From NCBI GenBank assembly GCA_008360955.1, contig LUCM01002958.1:25239-89238 (forward strand): a DNA stretch of 64,000 bases, read 5' to 3'. How positions within the stretch are numbered: position 1 is the stretch's first letter; every line of letters begins with the position of its first letter. Shown here in pieces: positions 48,287-58,095 of the stretch. The translations under genes were made by a program, and so were the position numbers. The stretch comes from Fasciolopsis buskii (Eukaryota; Platyhelminthes; Trematoda; Plagiorchiida; Fasciolidae). Under the pieces are notes generated by a model that made no database searches, was not told the DNA's origin, and saw nothing but the letters and a program-made list of their open reading frames with translations.

Positions 48287-48463
48287 GCCAGCTGTGGCCA
48301 AGCGGATAAGATGGTGGCGTCTGGACATGAAGGTCGAGGGTTCGAATCCTCCCACCACCGGTTAACTGCCCCACTTGGCAGCCCTCTGTTGGCCGCGCCC
48401 CCCTTCCTGAGAAATGATGTACACTGTTATTTCATTAATAAAGGAAGTAAAAAGATAAAAGAT
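48287..48463 (+). mobile_element. Family-A SINE, best preserved copy (perfect A and B boxes)
   Basis: A tRNA-derived SINE of about 177 bp. The Pol III A box TGGCCAAGCGG (48295-48305) fits TRGYNNARNGG exactly, and the B box GGTTCGAATCC (48339-48349) fits GGTTCGANTCC exactly. The 44-base start-to-start spacing is suitable for transcription. The body follows (CGGTTAACTGCCCCACTTGG, CAGCCCTCTGTTGGCCGC, TTCCTGAGAAATGATGTACA), then a short A-rich GTAAAAAGATAAAAGAT tail. The head resembles a Leu/Ser-type tRNA in its A box, but it lacks the rest of a functional tRNA, so this is not a tRNA gene. Confidence 0.95.
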
Positions 48464-50939
48464 CTTATCACATTTTTAGCCCGCCATTATCCGTTTGGAG
48501 CTCCGGCTCATCAAATTGATTCAATCATTTTTTCTCACTTGGGGTAATTTGCATTCGACATCCCCGTGAAGTGAACTGACGAACTGATTTCAGACAGTTT
48601 CCGCCTGGCCTTCGGTTCATTAGCAGAAAATTTACTCTGAATTTGTTTAAGTGTTAGCACAAATTCTGTTCACGAACAAGGATCTTATCGTTTACAAACC
48701 TTGTCCCCTTAACTTATTGATTTCTTTGCTCTCAATATCCTTGGTCAAGACTTTCGATCAATTACTCTTAGTTTTATTTAGAGGTGAACATTTCGTTTTA
48801 GACGATGCCGTTGATTACTTCATTCGTAGAGTAGGCAGTTATCATTGGAAGAAATCACTGGATTAGTTCAAAGCAAACGTAACAGCAGTGTCCGCTTCGA
48901 CAATCAGCAAAGTGTGAGGGTAACTGTCCCGGGAAACACTAACCTCCAGTCGGTAGTCTACTTCGACGGAGATCAGCCAGGCCGTTCGATAGTCCCGAGG
49001 AATTGAAGCTGGACCATACCAATACATTATACATGTGTGTGTGTATGTGTGTGTGCATTTACTACCGCGACATGACACTGACGTTTCAATCAATGCTACG
49101 TCCGCTAATAAACTCTTTAGTTGAATAAAACACCTAGCCTCAGTTCACTTGACCATCTTTGCTAAGGCGTGATTTGTGTGCCGAAGGTTTGGTGGCATCG
49201 GCTTTTTTGTACGACATTGAAACATGGGGACAGAAGACAAGCGATTGGTGTCAATGTTTGAATACCAGTGTCTCCATGGTTTTGCTCGATTTCAGTGGTA
49301 GAACTTTCCCCGTAACTCGATCGGTCGATCTAAAAAGGACTGAGTTCGACGTGGCCTGATATGGATCCCCGGTAGGCACGTCCTTGGCGAATCCACTGCT
49401 TCAATGAATGTATTTTTCGCGAGTCGCGTAACGTTTGGAAGATGGGTTAGGGTGATCACTCCTTGACATGGCAAACAATATGATGACCCTAACCGATGGA
49501 CTGTTTAGAATAGGTCCAGTCAGATCCATCTATTTGGGGCCATGTTAACGATCGGACACCTTAAGAGTCTTTTGGATTTGAAATCCCCCTTCGCTGCTAT
49601 TCAGTACTGCCAGAAATCAATCAGAACCAGAGCACATCATTGAAAGTCTTCCGGTTCAAAACACTAGTTAAGTGACCAACATTTACTACTACTGTACAGC
49701 ATGGAATCTGGAAGTTTTGGGATTCTTATTTTGTGGGTCATCTTCATTCGGTTTCATGAGTCCACCCTTACCAAACAGTTGAAAAAACATGCTTGAATAG
49801 TACTTCGTTGAAAAGCAGTTTCTCGAACAATGAGATCCCATGTTTTCGTTATTTGGAGCTTTGAAAATACCGGAAAGGGGTTTCAGCAGTGATAGTGACG
49901 AGTCTCACGATGAACTCGTGACTGATTAGCATAATTAGCACAGCATGTTGTGCAAAGGAACAATATCCTTCAAAGGAGAAACAGCCAAAGGTTCTTGGTT
50001 TTTACGACGAGTTTTCCCCAATTTCAAGTAACACTGCAAGTCGTCAGCCATGAGTTACCTGTTCTGTCATGTTAAGCATGCCATACTTCAGGTAGGTCAG
50101 AAGTAAAGAATCCTTCTGAAACCTAACTTACAAACTATCAAGCTTTCACTCTGATTTCTCACCCTGATGAACATTTCCGAACTGGCATAAAAATTCCTCA
50201 CGGAACACTTATCACGGATTACACTCAAAGTTGAATTCGGAGTTTGCTCTTTGGTCGATACGCGAACCTAAAAACTAAAAAATAACCCTCCATGATCCCA
50301 AGATGCACTCTTGCCTTGCATACTTATGTACCCTGTTCGTTGCTAAAGTCGTCGTCCAATGAATTGACAACAAAAAGTAACCTGACTTAATTATCACACC
50401 TGCGAATGACTTCAAAAACAAGAGTAATAGGGCAGTTCAAATGATTCTGATCACTCGTTTGTCAACCTGATCTCTGTAGCGGTAGACAAATGAATCAGTT
50501 GCATTTGGAGTCGAATCGACTACTCCATTTTAGCTGATCAGAAAGATTTAAGAACGACAAAATAAAATCACCAAGATACATGGTTTTTCCAAGTCCTTCT
50601 TCCGGGAATAGGCTTGCTGAATTCACGAATGTTCGACGTCCCAGACACAAACTGTGTGTTCTCTATCTGTTTACCTGCACGAATGTGACACGATAGAAAA
50701 AACGGAGAAAAAATATTCCACAACTTCTGTTCCACTGTGTTGAAGTGCATTCGTTCGCAAAATTTTCACTTGCCTATAAAGTTTTTTCCAATTCGGTCTG
50801 TGAACCATTTGTTCCAGCTGGACTCTGGTGAGTTGTCTTTTTTATTACACCTAAACGAAAATGCAGCATAAGAGGTAAATCCCACGGTCGAAAGACACTA
50901 AAATGCAAGAGGGAGGTGGGAATAAGTAAGAGGAATATT
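48464..50939. other. No recognisable gene
   Basis: Probably upstream intron sequence of the mannosidase gene, but no exon was found. A short TG run lies near 49033-49056. The minus-strand frame 48863-49093 looks protein-like (EVDYRLEVSVSRDSYP) but has no recognised family. Confidence 0.4.
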
Positions 50940-51690
50940 CAAACAGGAACTAGTTTCTTGATTCTGTTTTGAGGAGGAACAGATTGTAAGTGGTTGTGAA
51001 TACAGAAATCGGGAAGGTATTCCACAGGTGGAAAAATGAATACTGAAAGGAAGAAAACATGATAAAGGCGACTAGTTGTATATGTGCTAGAAGAGCGAGA
51101 AAAATGGGCACAGGAAGAGAAACGGCCAAGGCAGGCCCCGAAGAGCGAAAAGGGATGATGAGGCAATTTCCCGACGATAGTTCATTGGCTGCAAAATACT
51201 TGATAATGGAAGATCGTCGATCAGCCAGATGGCCATTCATTGAACCCAGTCAGGAAGGGGAACAGAAGTAGACGAAACTCCAACCAAAACGTATTCATCT
51301 GCTGGACAGATGTAAGCTTTGTATAATAAAGGAATATGAGCTAAGATGAAAAAAGAAAAGCCTGATGCGAAACAGAAACCTATTTTGCGCGCATCGCGAG
51401 AAGCAAGCTCAGATATGAAGGAAGATTAACATAATGAATAACTAATGGATAGGCCTAGAAAAAACGGCATCTGTGGAACTCAGAACAGGCGAATCGGACA
51501 ACAGATGCGCAAAGAAAGAATGATATTTCAATGAAATTGAAAGAACAGACGTTTTGGAAGCAATGATTGTTGGAACTCCAGGAAAAGATTCGTTCAAGAT
51601 CGGAAGTTGAAGATCCATTGGTAACTCAACGGTCAAGATTGACGTTGGTGTTTGCATGGTATGGAGTGCGGTGAGAAACAAAACAACGAA
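50940..51690 (-). mobile_element. Non-LTR retrotransposon relic, C-terminal end of ORF2
   Basis: The minus-strand frame 51240-50950 gives LADRRSSIIKYFAANEL followed by a stretch ending YSFFHLWNTFPISV. The arrangement 'LxxRR...(about 60 residues)...SFF..WN.LP' is the usual end of CR1/Jockey-type ORF2 proteins. The frame 51681-51442 upstream of it is probably another fragment of the same element. The plus strand is purine-rich here, as at 41.1-43.5 kb. Confidence 0.6.
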
Positions 51691-52395
51691 AAGCTAACGT
51701 TTGTCCGCCGTCCAATCGATCTGTATGATTCCTGTAACATTCTATCATATTTTACATTCTGTTTTTCTTACCATACAATCGTCATTTGAAATTGCACAAA
51801 TTTTTAAGGTGTACTTGTGGTGGAATAAAAGAACCGTAACATTTTCACGTTCAGCAAGTGTTCGCGCTTTGTGTAAAATTAAAACTAAGTATCCGTACAA
51901 GAGATGCATTTTCAACCATGTCACGTGATTCCATCGCTGGTTTTTCTTGGATGGTGGCAGTAGGTTAAAAATTCAACCATCCAAAATGAACGTGGGATTG
52001 GACGCGGAGACATAAAAAAGTGCCGTACATACTCCAGAAACTTTATATTCGGAATTTTTCAAGAAATCTGTTCTGAAGGCTTTTTGTTTATGTAATCACT
52101 GCAAGTAGCAAACTACCGGCGCGGAATTTTTGCATTCACATACCGTAAATTTTTCTATCACTAGGTTGATACCCGAGAGCAGGACAGACTGAAAACCACG
52201 TCGATGTTCATTTTCCATCAGTAGGATATAAATGATCGGGCAAAAAGCTGTGAACGTGCACGAGTGGTATAGAATTAATCATGACCTATGGTTTGTTTCA
52301 TGTTTGGCGCTAAGTTGTTCATTTATCCTCATACTCGAACACGCTATGCGTAATTATGACAGTACAATCTCACATGAATCATGCGTTCAATTTTG
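51691..52395. other. No recognisable gene
   Basis: Short frames only. Nothing was recognised. Confidence 0.4.
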
Positions 52396-52557
52396 TCGCC
52401 TTCACCAGTCGGTGATCAGGCGGACGTGAAAGTCGCTAGTTCGAATCCTACCATCTCCGGTCAACTTCCCTACTCGGTAGCCCTCTATTGCCCGTGGTCC
52501 ACTTCCTGAAGCACTGTCATTTCGTTAATAAAGGAAGTAACGGATGGAAGAAAAAAG
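52396..52557 (+). mobile_element. Family-A SINE, full length, diverged head
   Basis: The plus strand reads GATCAGGCGGACG (A-box remnant), GTCGCTAGTTCGAATCC (B box intact), CGGTCAACTTCCCTACTCGG, TAGCCCTCTATTGCC, CACTTCCTGAAGCACTGTC and TTAATAAAGGAAGTAACGG. Confidence 0.88.
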
Positions 52558-53989
52558 TCTCTCTGGGGGGTTCACATATATGAACGTTGGTGATTCTTTC
52601 TTGTGTCGACTCCTACTCACATAGGTAGGAAGTAGAGGTAACAAAAACTAATGTTAATGTGATAATTATCGAGGTGGCTGGAAGGATTACTGGCCACGTG
52701 CAATTCATAAGAGGATACCAATCCCCTAGTCGGCCATCCACTTCTACAGAGTTCTAGCACGTTGCTTATATAGTATTCAGTATAAATAAAATGAACTGAA
52801 CTATGAGCCCCATTGTCAAGTAGATTAGTAGTGTCTTACGGGAAGATATCCAATCAACAAGGTGAGTTTTACTCCCAAAATGAACAAGTGATCAAATACG
52901 AAACACTCTGAACACCGGTTTTTTAGCTACTGCTCTCGTGTAAAGCTATTCATGAATACTCCACTACGGGGACCCTCAATTTGTCTCTTTTGCAGTCCCT
53001 TGTCACTGGAATTAGGGCGACAGAATATTTGTACCACATACAAACTGTAGATCGGGTAATGATTCTAACAGCAAAAAAATTTATTGCTACCGGTTATCAA
53101 TTTTCCTAATGTCCTACTTTGCTAATGGAAAATCTGCATCCAGATTGAATTACCCGGACTGAACTCGCGTGATGACCCCGGGCTTACAATCCACAACAAC
53201 TATTTGTGAACAAAAGGGCCTCCTTATGAAAATCTTCCTCTACTAATTGAGAACGAATGTCCACAAATCACCGTTGCTATTTATAAATGGGCACATCATC
53301 CAACAACAGTCCTGATATTTCACATCTGGTTCCAGTAGAAAAGTCAGTATGGCAGTGTACAAGTATAGGCATGATCGGACGAGGATGCACTGAGCAAGGA
53401 TACCTGGTGACAGACCATAACGTAGAAACCGGTGGTACGTTTAGGTGGAAATCTTGTTCTCTCATTTATACACGACATTACTTACGATAAAAACCAGTGT
53501 TTAGCTTTCTACTACGAAATTACAAGGTCTAGCCGACGAGATCTTGGAGTCTGTGAGATCCCGTTGAAGTTAGGAGCTACGCCGGGCCGAAATTATGCAT
53601 TCAAATAATGGATGGACCTTGAATTTATTTCGATTAGGCGGAGAATAATGTAGCAAAATTTCAACGATCCCCTTACTTTGCGTGGGAAGGGAACCTAGGG
53701 CGACTTCAGATATGGCGATCAAGGCCTGTGCTGAGGAAAACAAGCAACGCGGTCGACAGTTTATCTGATCTCGATGGACATGTGCGCAGCAAAAATTATA
53801 TAAATATTTATTTAGATTATACGGCTGTTTGAAAAACATAATGCCAACGAAAGATTTTGTGAAGGAAATTTCACTAAAAAGAGGGAGAACAAAAAGTAAA
53901 AATTGTAAATTATGACAAACAAAGTGATTTTGTGTTTTCATCATACATATTCTCCGATTATTCCATTGGTTTCGAATTATATTTAAGGC
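52558..53989. other. No recognisable gene
   Basis: Sequence near 53385-53445 (GGATACCTGGTGACAG, GAAACCGGTGGTAC) resembles text near 39405-39450 and may be a low-copy repeat. No gene was recognised. Confidence 0.4.
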
Positions 53990-54690
53990 TGATGAGTTCT
54001 ACAAACAGGCCATCTAGCCGCCTTCTGTTCTCATCCAGATCTCTCACCATCCCCAACCAACATCAATCCTCACCATTTTGTCCCCAACCACGAGGACAGC
54101 AAACACCAATCGAGCCCAAAACCAAAGTGAACCACTTCATACATCTTCGCCTATTCATAGTCTGACCACCACGTTGCTTCTTCCAGCCTTGCTCAGCACG
54201 TGCAAAAAGAACACGAAAAAATAGACAATGGACACGAATTCGCAATATTTGTCCAAGAAACCAAAGGAGACGTGGAGCGATTATGGTAGTCAGAGGACGA
54301 CTATGTGCACCCAACACGCGACGACACACTTCCTCATTGCAAAGTCGATATTCCCACCAGATACGAACAATGCTTCGGAGACATCGGTGGCTGAAACCAG
54401 ACAGGTATCCTCGGGTATCCTGGATGCGGATAGTTCTAGTCTTACAATGATAAATGAGAACATTATGAAGTGTGGCATTGTGCACGCTTCTCTTGAGGGA
54501 ATGTCAGATGTGATGTTGGTGGCACAAGTGTCGTGGTTCCGCGAAATCTGCCCTACCATTCGCAATTGGTGATCACCCCCGCCAGATGTGATCAGATCCC
54601 CGGAGTATTTGAATCTATTGATTACCTCTAACTGATCACCGTATAAGGTGAATGGTAGCTGGCCCTAAGCTTGAACCTGACGGTACAACT
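53990..54690 (-). mobile_element. Non-LTR retrotransposon relic (RT C-terminal part), first copy of the duplicated block
   Basis: On the minus strand, FTLYGDQLEVINRFKY...LITSGGG near 54660-54580 leads through frameshifts to HRCLRSIVRIWWEYR (near 54390), EEVCRRVLG and a RGGQTMNRRRCMKWFTLVLG segment. This is the same thumb/C-terminal series as at 16741-17680. Bases 54110-54542 reappear at 57195-57627 with no difference I could detect. The element is non-functional. Confidence 0.8.
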
Positions 54691-56088
54691 ATTTGTGGGC
54701 TTACATATAGTTTTCAGATATTCCATTTCTCAAAATTCGATGCAGACCAATCAATGGATTCAAAAAATACCGGGCTATCCAAGAATAAGTAAACTGTTGC
54801 CTTTGGAAAGTGAAGCTGTGCACAAAAATGTGTCAGAGATTGAGGATTTGGTCGACTCTTCCACGACCCGTTCGAAACCCGGCCTGTTTCTTACGAGTTT
54901 GCCCTTCAAGTGTGTTTTACAACCTGCGAATAATGACGAACGACGTTATCGAGATTAGGCTAATGCCCTTGTAGTTAGGCATAGTGAGAAATCATTCGCC
55001 CATGTGACAGAAATTTTCCTGTTAGTTTTAATAGATAAATTTCACCGACAACCAGCTTAAAAGATTTCGCATGCGGCAAGGATCCCGGTTGGCGTTTGAA
55101 AATCCTCCCGGGAAAGGAGTACATTGCCAAATATAAAAATTAAATTAAGTGAATCTTACAAAGGTCTCCAACTGAAATGATCCATGACTTTACTGACTCG
55201 TCGTCAGCCGATTCGGGTGCAGTTTCACTTCATCCCGACAGTTTGTCATGCGAGACTTTCTCGCCTCCTACTTTTGTCCAATGTCTGTCACTTTCCGGGT
55301 TCAAACAATGCCTAGTAGGTCATGTTTTCAGTGGTGAACGTGAAAACCTGTCCGTTAAATGATAAAACATTTTTTGTCGACTTTGGGACCAGAAATGTAG
55401 TGTATTTCACATATCACAAAAAGACTGCAAATTCTTCGGACTGGAAACTAACAAGGCCCAACTGCCTTTCAATATTGATAAAATTCTGACCACAAACGGT
55501 CGCCTTGCTTTGATTTCTTTACCAAATACATTGATAAAATTTCATTTTCTCGGAATTTTTTCAAAGGCAGAAAATGAAACGATGCTTTTGGGAGGTCGCG
55601 TAAGAGTTTAAAAAGGGAATTTTGGGCCTAAATTGGACAACAACCGGTGTTTTTTTCGGAGGAGACAGAAAAAAGGCAAGGGTTTTATAAGTATTTGCGA
55701 TGTCTTACAAATGAATTCGGAAGATGAATTTCGAAAGACCCGCGTAAGTCATAGCTAGCTGGAAGTGAGATCTGATGTCTACTGGCCTTTCTTTCGCTAG
55801 GGTTGAATATTTTGGGAGTGATTCAGAATTGCGATCTGTTCTACGTCAGATATGCCTGTGAATATGTGTGACTCTTTGGTAATAGTTGTCGCGTAAGTAG
55901 TATAACTAGATTTAGTAGCTTGGGAATTGGTTAGCTGGACTTGGTAAATCATTGTAGCAGAAACTGTTACTTGACCGTCGACTTACTGTCAGTTCTCACT
56001 AATGAGGTCCACACAAGTGGTTTGAAAATTCAAAGCTTTGTCATTAAATTAAGCTAGCCAGGGATTCGCGAGTATACACCTTCGGTGA
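54691..56088. other. No recognisable gene
   Basis: The 95-codon plus-strand frame at 54671-54958 is of chance size and matches no known family. Nothing else was recognised. Confidence 0.4.
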
Positions 56089-56607
56089 ATGGCACACATC
56101 GGTCTCTTTATACACCATCGTTTTGGTAACTACGTAATTATTCCAATAGTGTGTCCGAGAAAGCCGTTGTTATCCAAGAAAATAATAAAACAAAGGATGG
56201 ATGAACCGAAAGTTGGTTTTGCAAATCTGATCGATACTTTCTCCCTGCAACACGGCGTATCAAGTGGTCTTCAGTATTACGTGTCACTGGACATTTGGGC
56301 ATATGAACGTGAAACGAATAACGACTTGGTGAACATATGTCCGCGAAGAAAAAGTATGAGGTGCTATAGAACGGTGAAGATTGTATTAGTGTGCCTTGAA
56401 GCAATGTTTTTTCCCAAGTTCCAAGCAATTATTTCAAAAATACGTCCGGATGAAATACGAGTACAGTTCGCTGAACCGGCCGGAATTGTTCTGAACCGCT
56501 GCAAAAGTACCCGTTTTTATATGAAGATTTCCAAATTCACGGATGTTTATTACTTTGCATTACCCATTGTTCGTCCACACCCCATGGACTTTACCGGTGC
56601 ACCTTAG
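56089..56607 (+). CDS. Unidentified 172-codon open frame
   Basis: Apart from mannosidase exons, retroelement relics and simple repeats, this is the longest uninterrupted frame in the window. It runs ATG to TAG and gives a basic, protein-like peptide with evenly spread charges, several Cys, and a Pro-rich ending (PIVRPHPMDFTGAP). No domain, signal peptide or membrane segment was recognised. By rough estimate a frame this long is expected about 0.2 times by chance in this window, so it may be an exon or a decayed repeat-encoded frame. It has no clear neighbour in the same direction, although a family-A SINE follows 240 bases later. Confidence 0.3.
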   Translation: MAHIGLFIHHRFGNYVIIPIVCPRKPLLSKKIIKQRMDEPKVGFANLIDTFSLQHGVSSGLQYYVSLDIWAYERETNNDLVNICPRRKSMRCYRTVKIVLVCLEAMFFPKFQAIISKIRPDEIRVQFAEPAGIVLNRCKSTRFYMKISKFTDVYYFALPIVRPHPMDFTGAP

Positions 56608-56849
56608 TCGCTATTTTTCCCATCATCCACACTGATCTATCGTCGTATACGTTCCGGGTACGTGTGCACCAATCTTGCAGAATTAGGTCTATTTGGGTTG
56701 AGGGAAAACAAAAACTACAAGAATGACCGTATACTTCGTAGGTCCAATTCCGTTCTATAATGTTTTTATATGTTAAGTTACAATCTGAACTAGTTAATGT
56801 TCGCCCAAGTTACTAATCCGGCCAGCGTTTGGATTCCTAGCCATGTTTG

Positions 56850-57032
56850 CCTGGAGTGGTATGGCGATCATCATCGTGGCATTTCAACTTGAAGAATTTG
56901 AGTTCGAGTCCTCTTCCCGCCGGTCAGGTTCTGCACTTGGCAGTCCTCTGTTGGCCTCGTCCCCTTCCTGAGAAATGATACACATTGTTATTTCATTAAT
57001 AAATGGAAGCAAAAAGTAAAAAAAAGAAGAGG
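56850..57032 (+). mobile_element. Family-A SINE, full length
   Basis: The plus strand reads GGCGATCATCATCG (mutated A-box region), GAGTTCGAGTCCTC (B box with one change), CGCCGGTCAGGTTCTGCACTTGGCAGTCCTCTG (read in pieces), CCCCTTCCTGAGAAATGATACACATTG, TTCATTAATAAATGGAAGC and a poly-purine tail. Confidence 0.9.
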
Positions 57033-57193
57033 GAAAAAAGAGAAAATCTTTCCAGGAATAGTGAGAAATTGATTGTGAACTAATAAATGGGATAACTATA
57101 CACCCAAATGACCAGGATACAGAGTGACCCTATGCATTATCTCAAATTATCGTTTGTGCATATCCCGTGGACCCCAAAGGCGTAGAGTGACGG

Positions 57194-57194
57194 N
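57194..57194. other. Single ambiguous base (N), probable assembly join
   Basis: The only N in the window. Sequence immediately to its right is a long, apparently exact repeat of a block 3,085 bases to the left, while sequence to its left has no counterpart there. Confidence 0.9.
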
Positions 57195-58095
57195 TCGAGC
57201 CCAAAACCAAAGTGAACCACTTCATACATCTTCGCCTATTCATAGTCTGACCACCACGTTGCTTCTTCCAGCCTTGCTCAGCACGTGCAAAAAGAACACG
57301 AAAAAATAGACAATGGACACGAATTCGCAATATTTGTCCAAGAAACCAAAGGAGACGTGGAGCGATTATGGTAGTCAGAGGACGACTATGTGCACCCAAC
57401 ACGCGACGACACACTTCCTCATTGCAAAGTCGATATTCCCACCAGATACGAACAATGCTTCGGAGACATCGGTGGCTGAAACCAGACAGGTATCCTCGGG
57501 TATCCTGGATGCGGATAGTTCTAGTCTTACAATGATAAATGAGAACATTATGAAGTGTGGCATTGTGCACGCTTCTCTTGAGGGAATGTCAGATGTGATG
57601 TTGGTGGCACAAGTGTCGTGGTTCCGCAAAGTGTGCTCTTCATTTCGCAGTTCTTGATGGAACCTCTTCCGCAACCACGGCCCCAATTGTAATCAGGCGG
57701 ACTCTATTGAGTACCTCTAAGTAATCACCCAAACGTGTTAATACAGGTACAGACTCCCGTCAGTCTTGATCAGATACCTTGCATTTTGAGGCTTCCAACG
57801 ACTCACCGTATAGGGAAACTTCTATCGTCAATCGGTCCAATGCGTTTTGAGTTGTTTTTATGTTGTTGCTCAGCCAAGCGATATCATCCGCATACTGGAA
57901 GTAAAAATCTCTGTTCTTTGGAATCATATCAACTCCACTTTCTAAACACCATATAAAACTTTTCGTAGAACATCTTATTTTTGTACCGACAAACACTTCT
58001 CCGGTACTCGAGTTCTCAACAGCCGAAGACACAGTGCGACCTATCAATGGACTCAAAGCTTGTGCGAATTTCCAAGGACAAATAATGACGGGCAT
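57195..58095 (-). mobile_element. Non-LTR retrotransposon relic with RT active site, second copy of the duplicated block
   Basis: The minus-strand frame 58095-57760 contains FQYADDIAWLSNN, the reverse-transcriptase catalytic YADD box, followed by ALDRLTIEVSLYGESLEASKCKV, the usual next segment. Further on, 57627-57195 carries the thumb/C-terminal series (CLRSIVRIWWEYR, EEVCRRVLG, NRRRCMKWFTLVLG), which looks identical to 54542-54110. The copy stops exactly at the ambiguous base at 57194. The segment between (57628-57760) resembles 54543-54690 only moderately. It is disrupted by frameshifts and stops. Confidence 0.88.

Noticed and set aside
48287..48360. Functional tRNA gene suggested by perfect A and B boxes
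   Set aside because: The sequence continues into a body and tail shared by 13 other dispersed copies, and a clean acceptor-stem pairing and anticodon arm are not evident. It is a SINE head.
54228..54572. Plus-strand 114-codon frame and its duplicate at 57313-57657
   Set aside because: It is antisense to the reverse-transcriptase relic; the duplication of the frame only reflects the duplicated DNA block.
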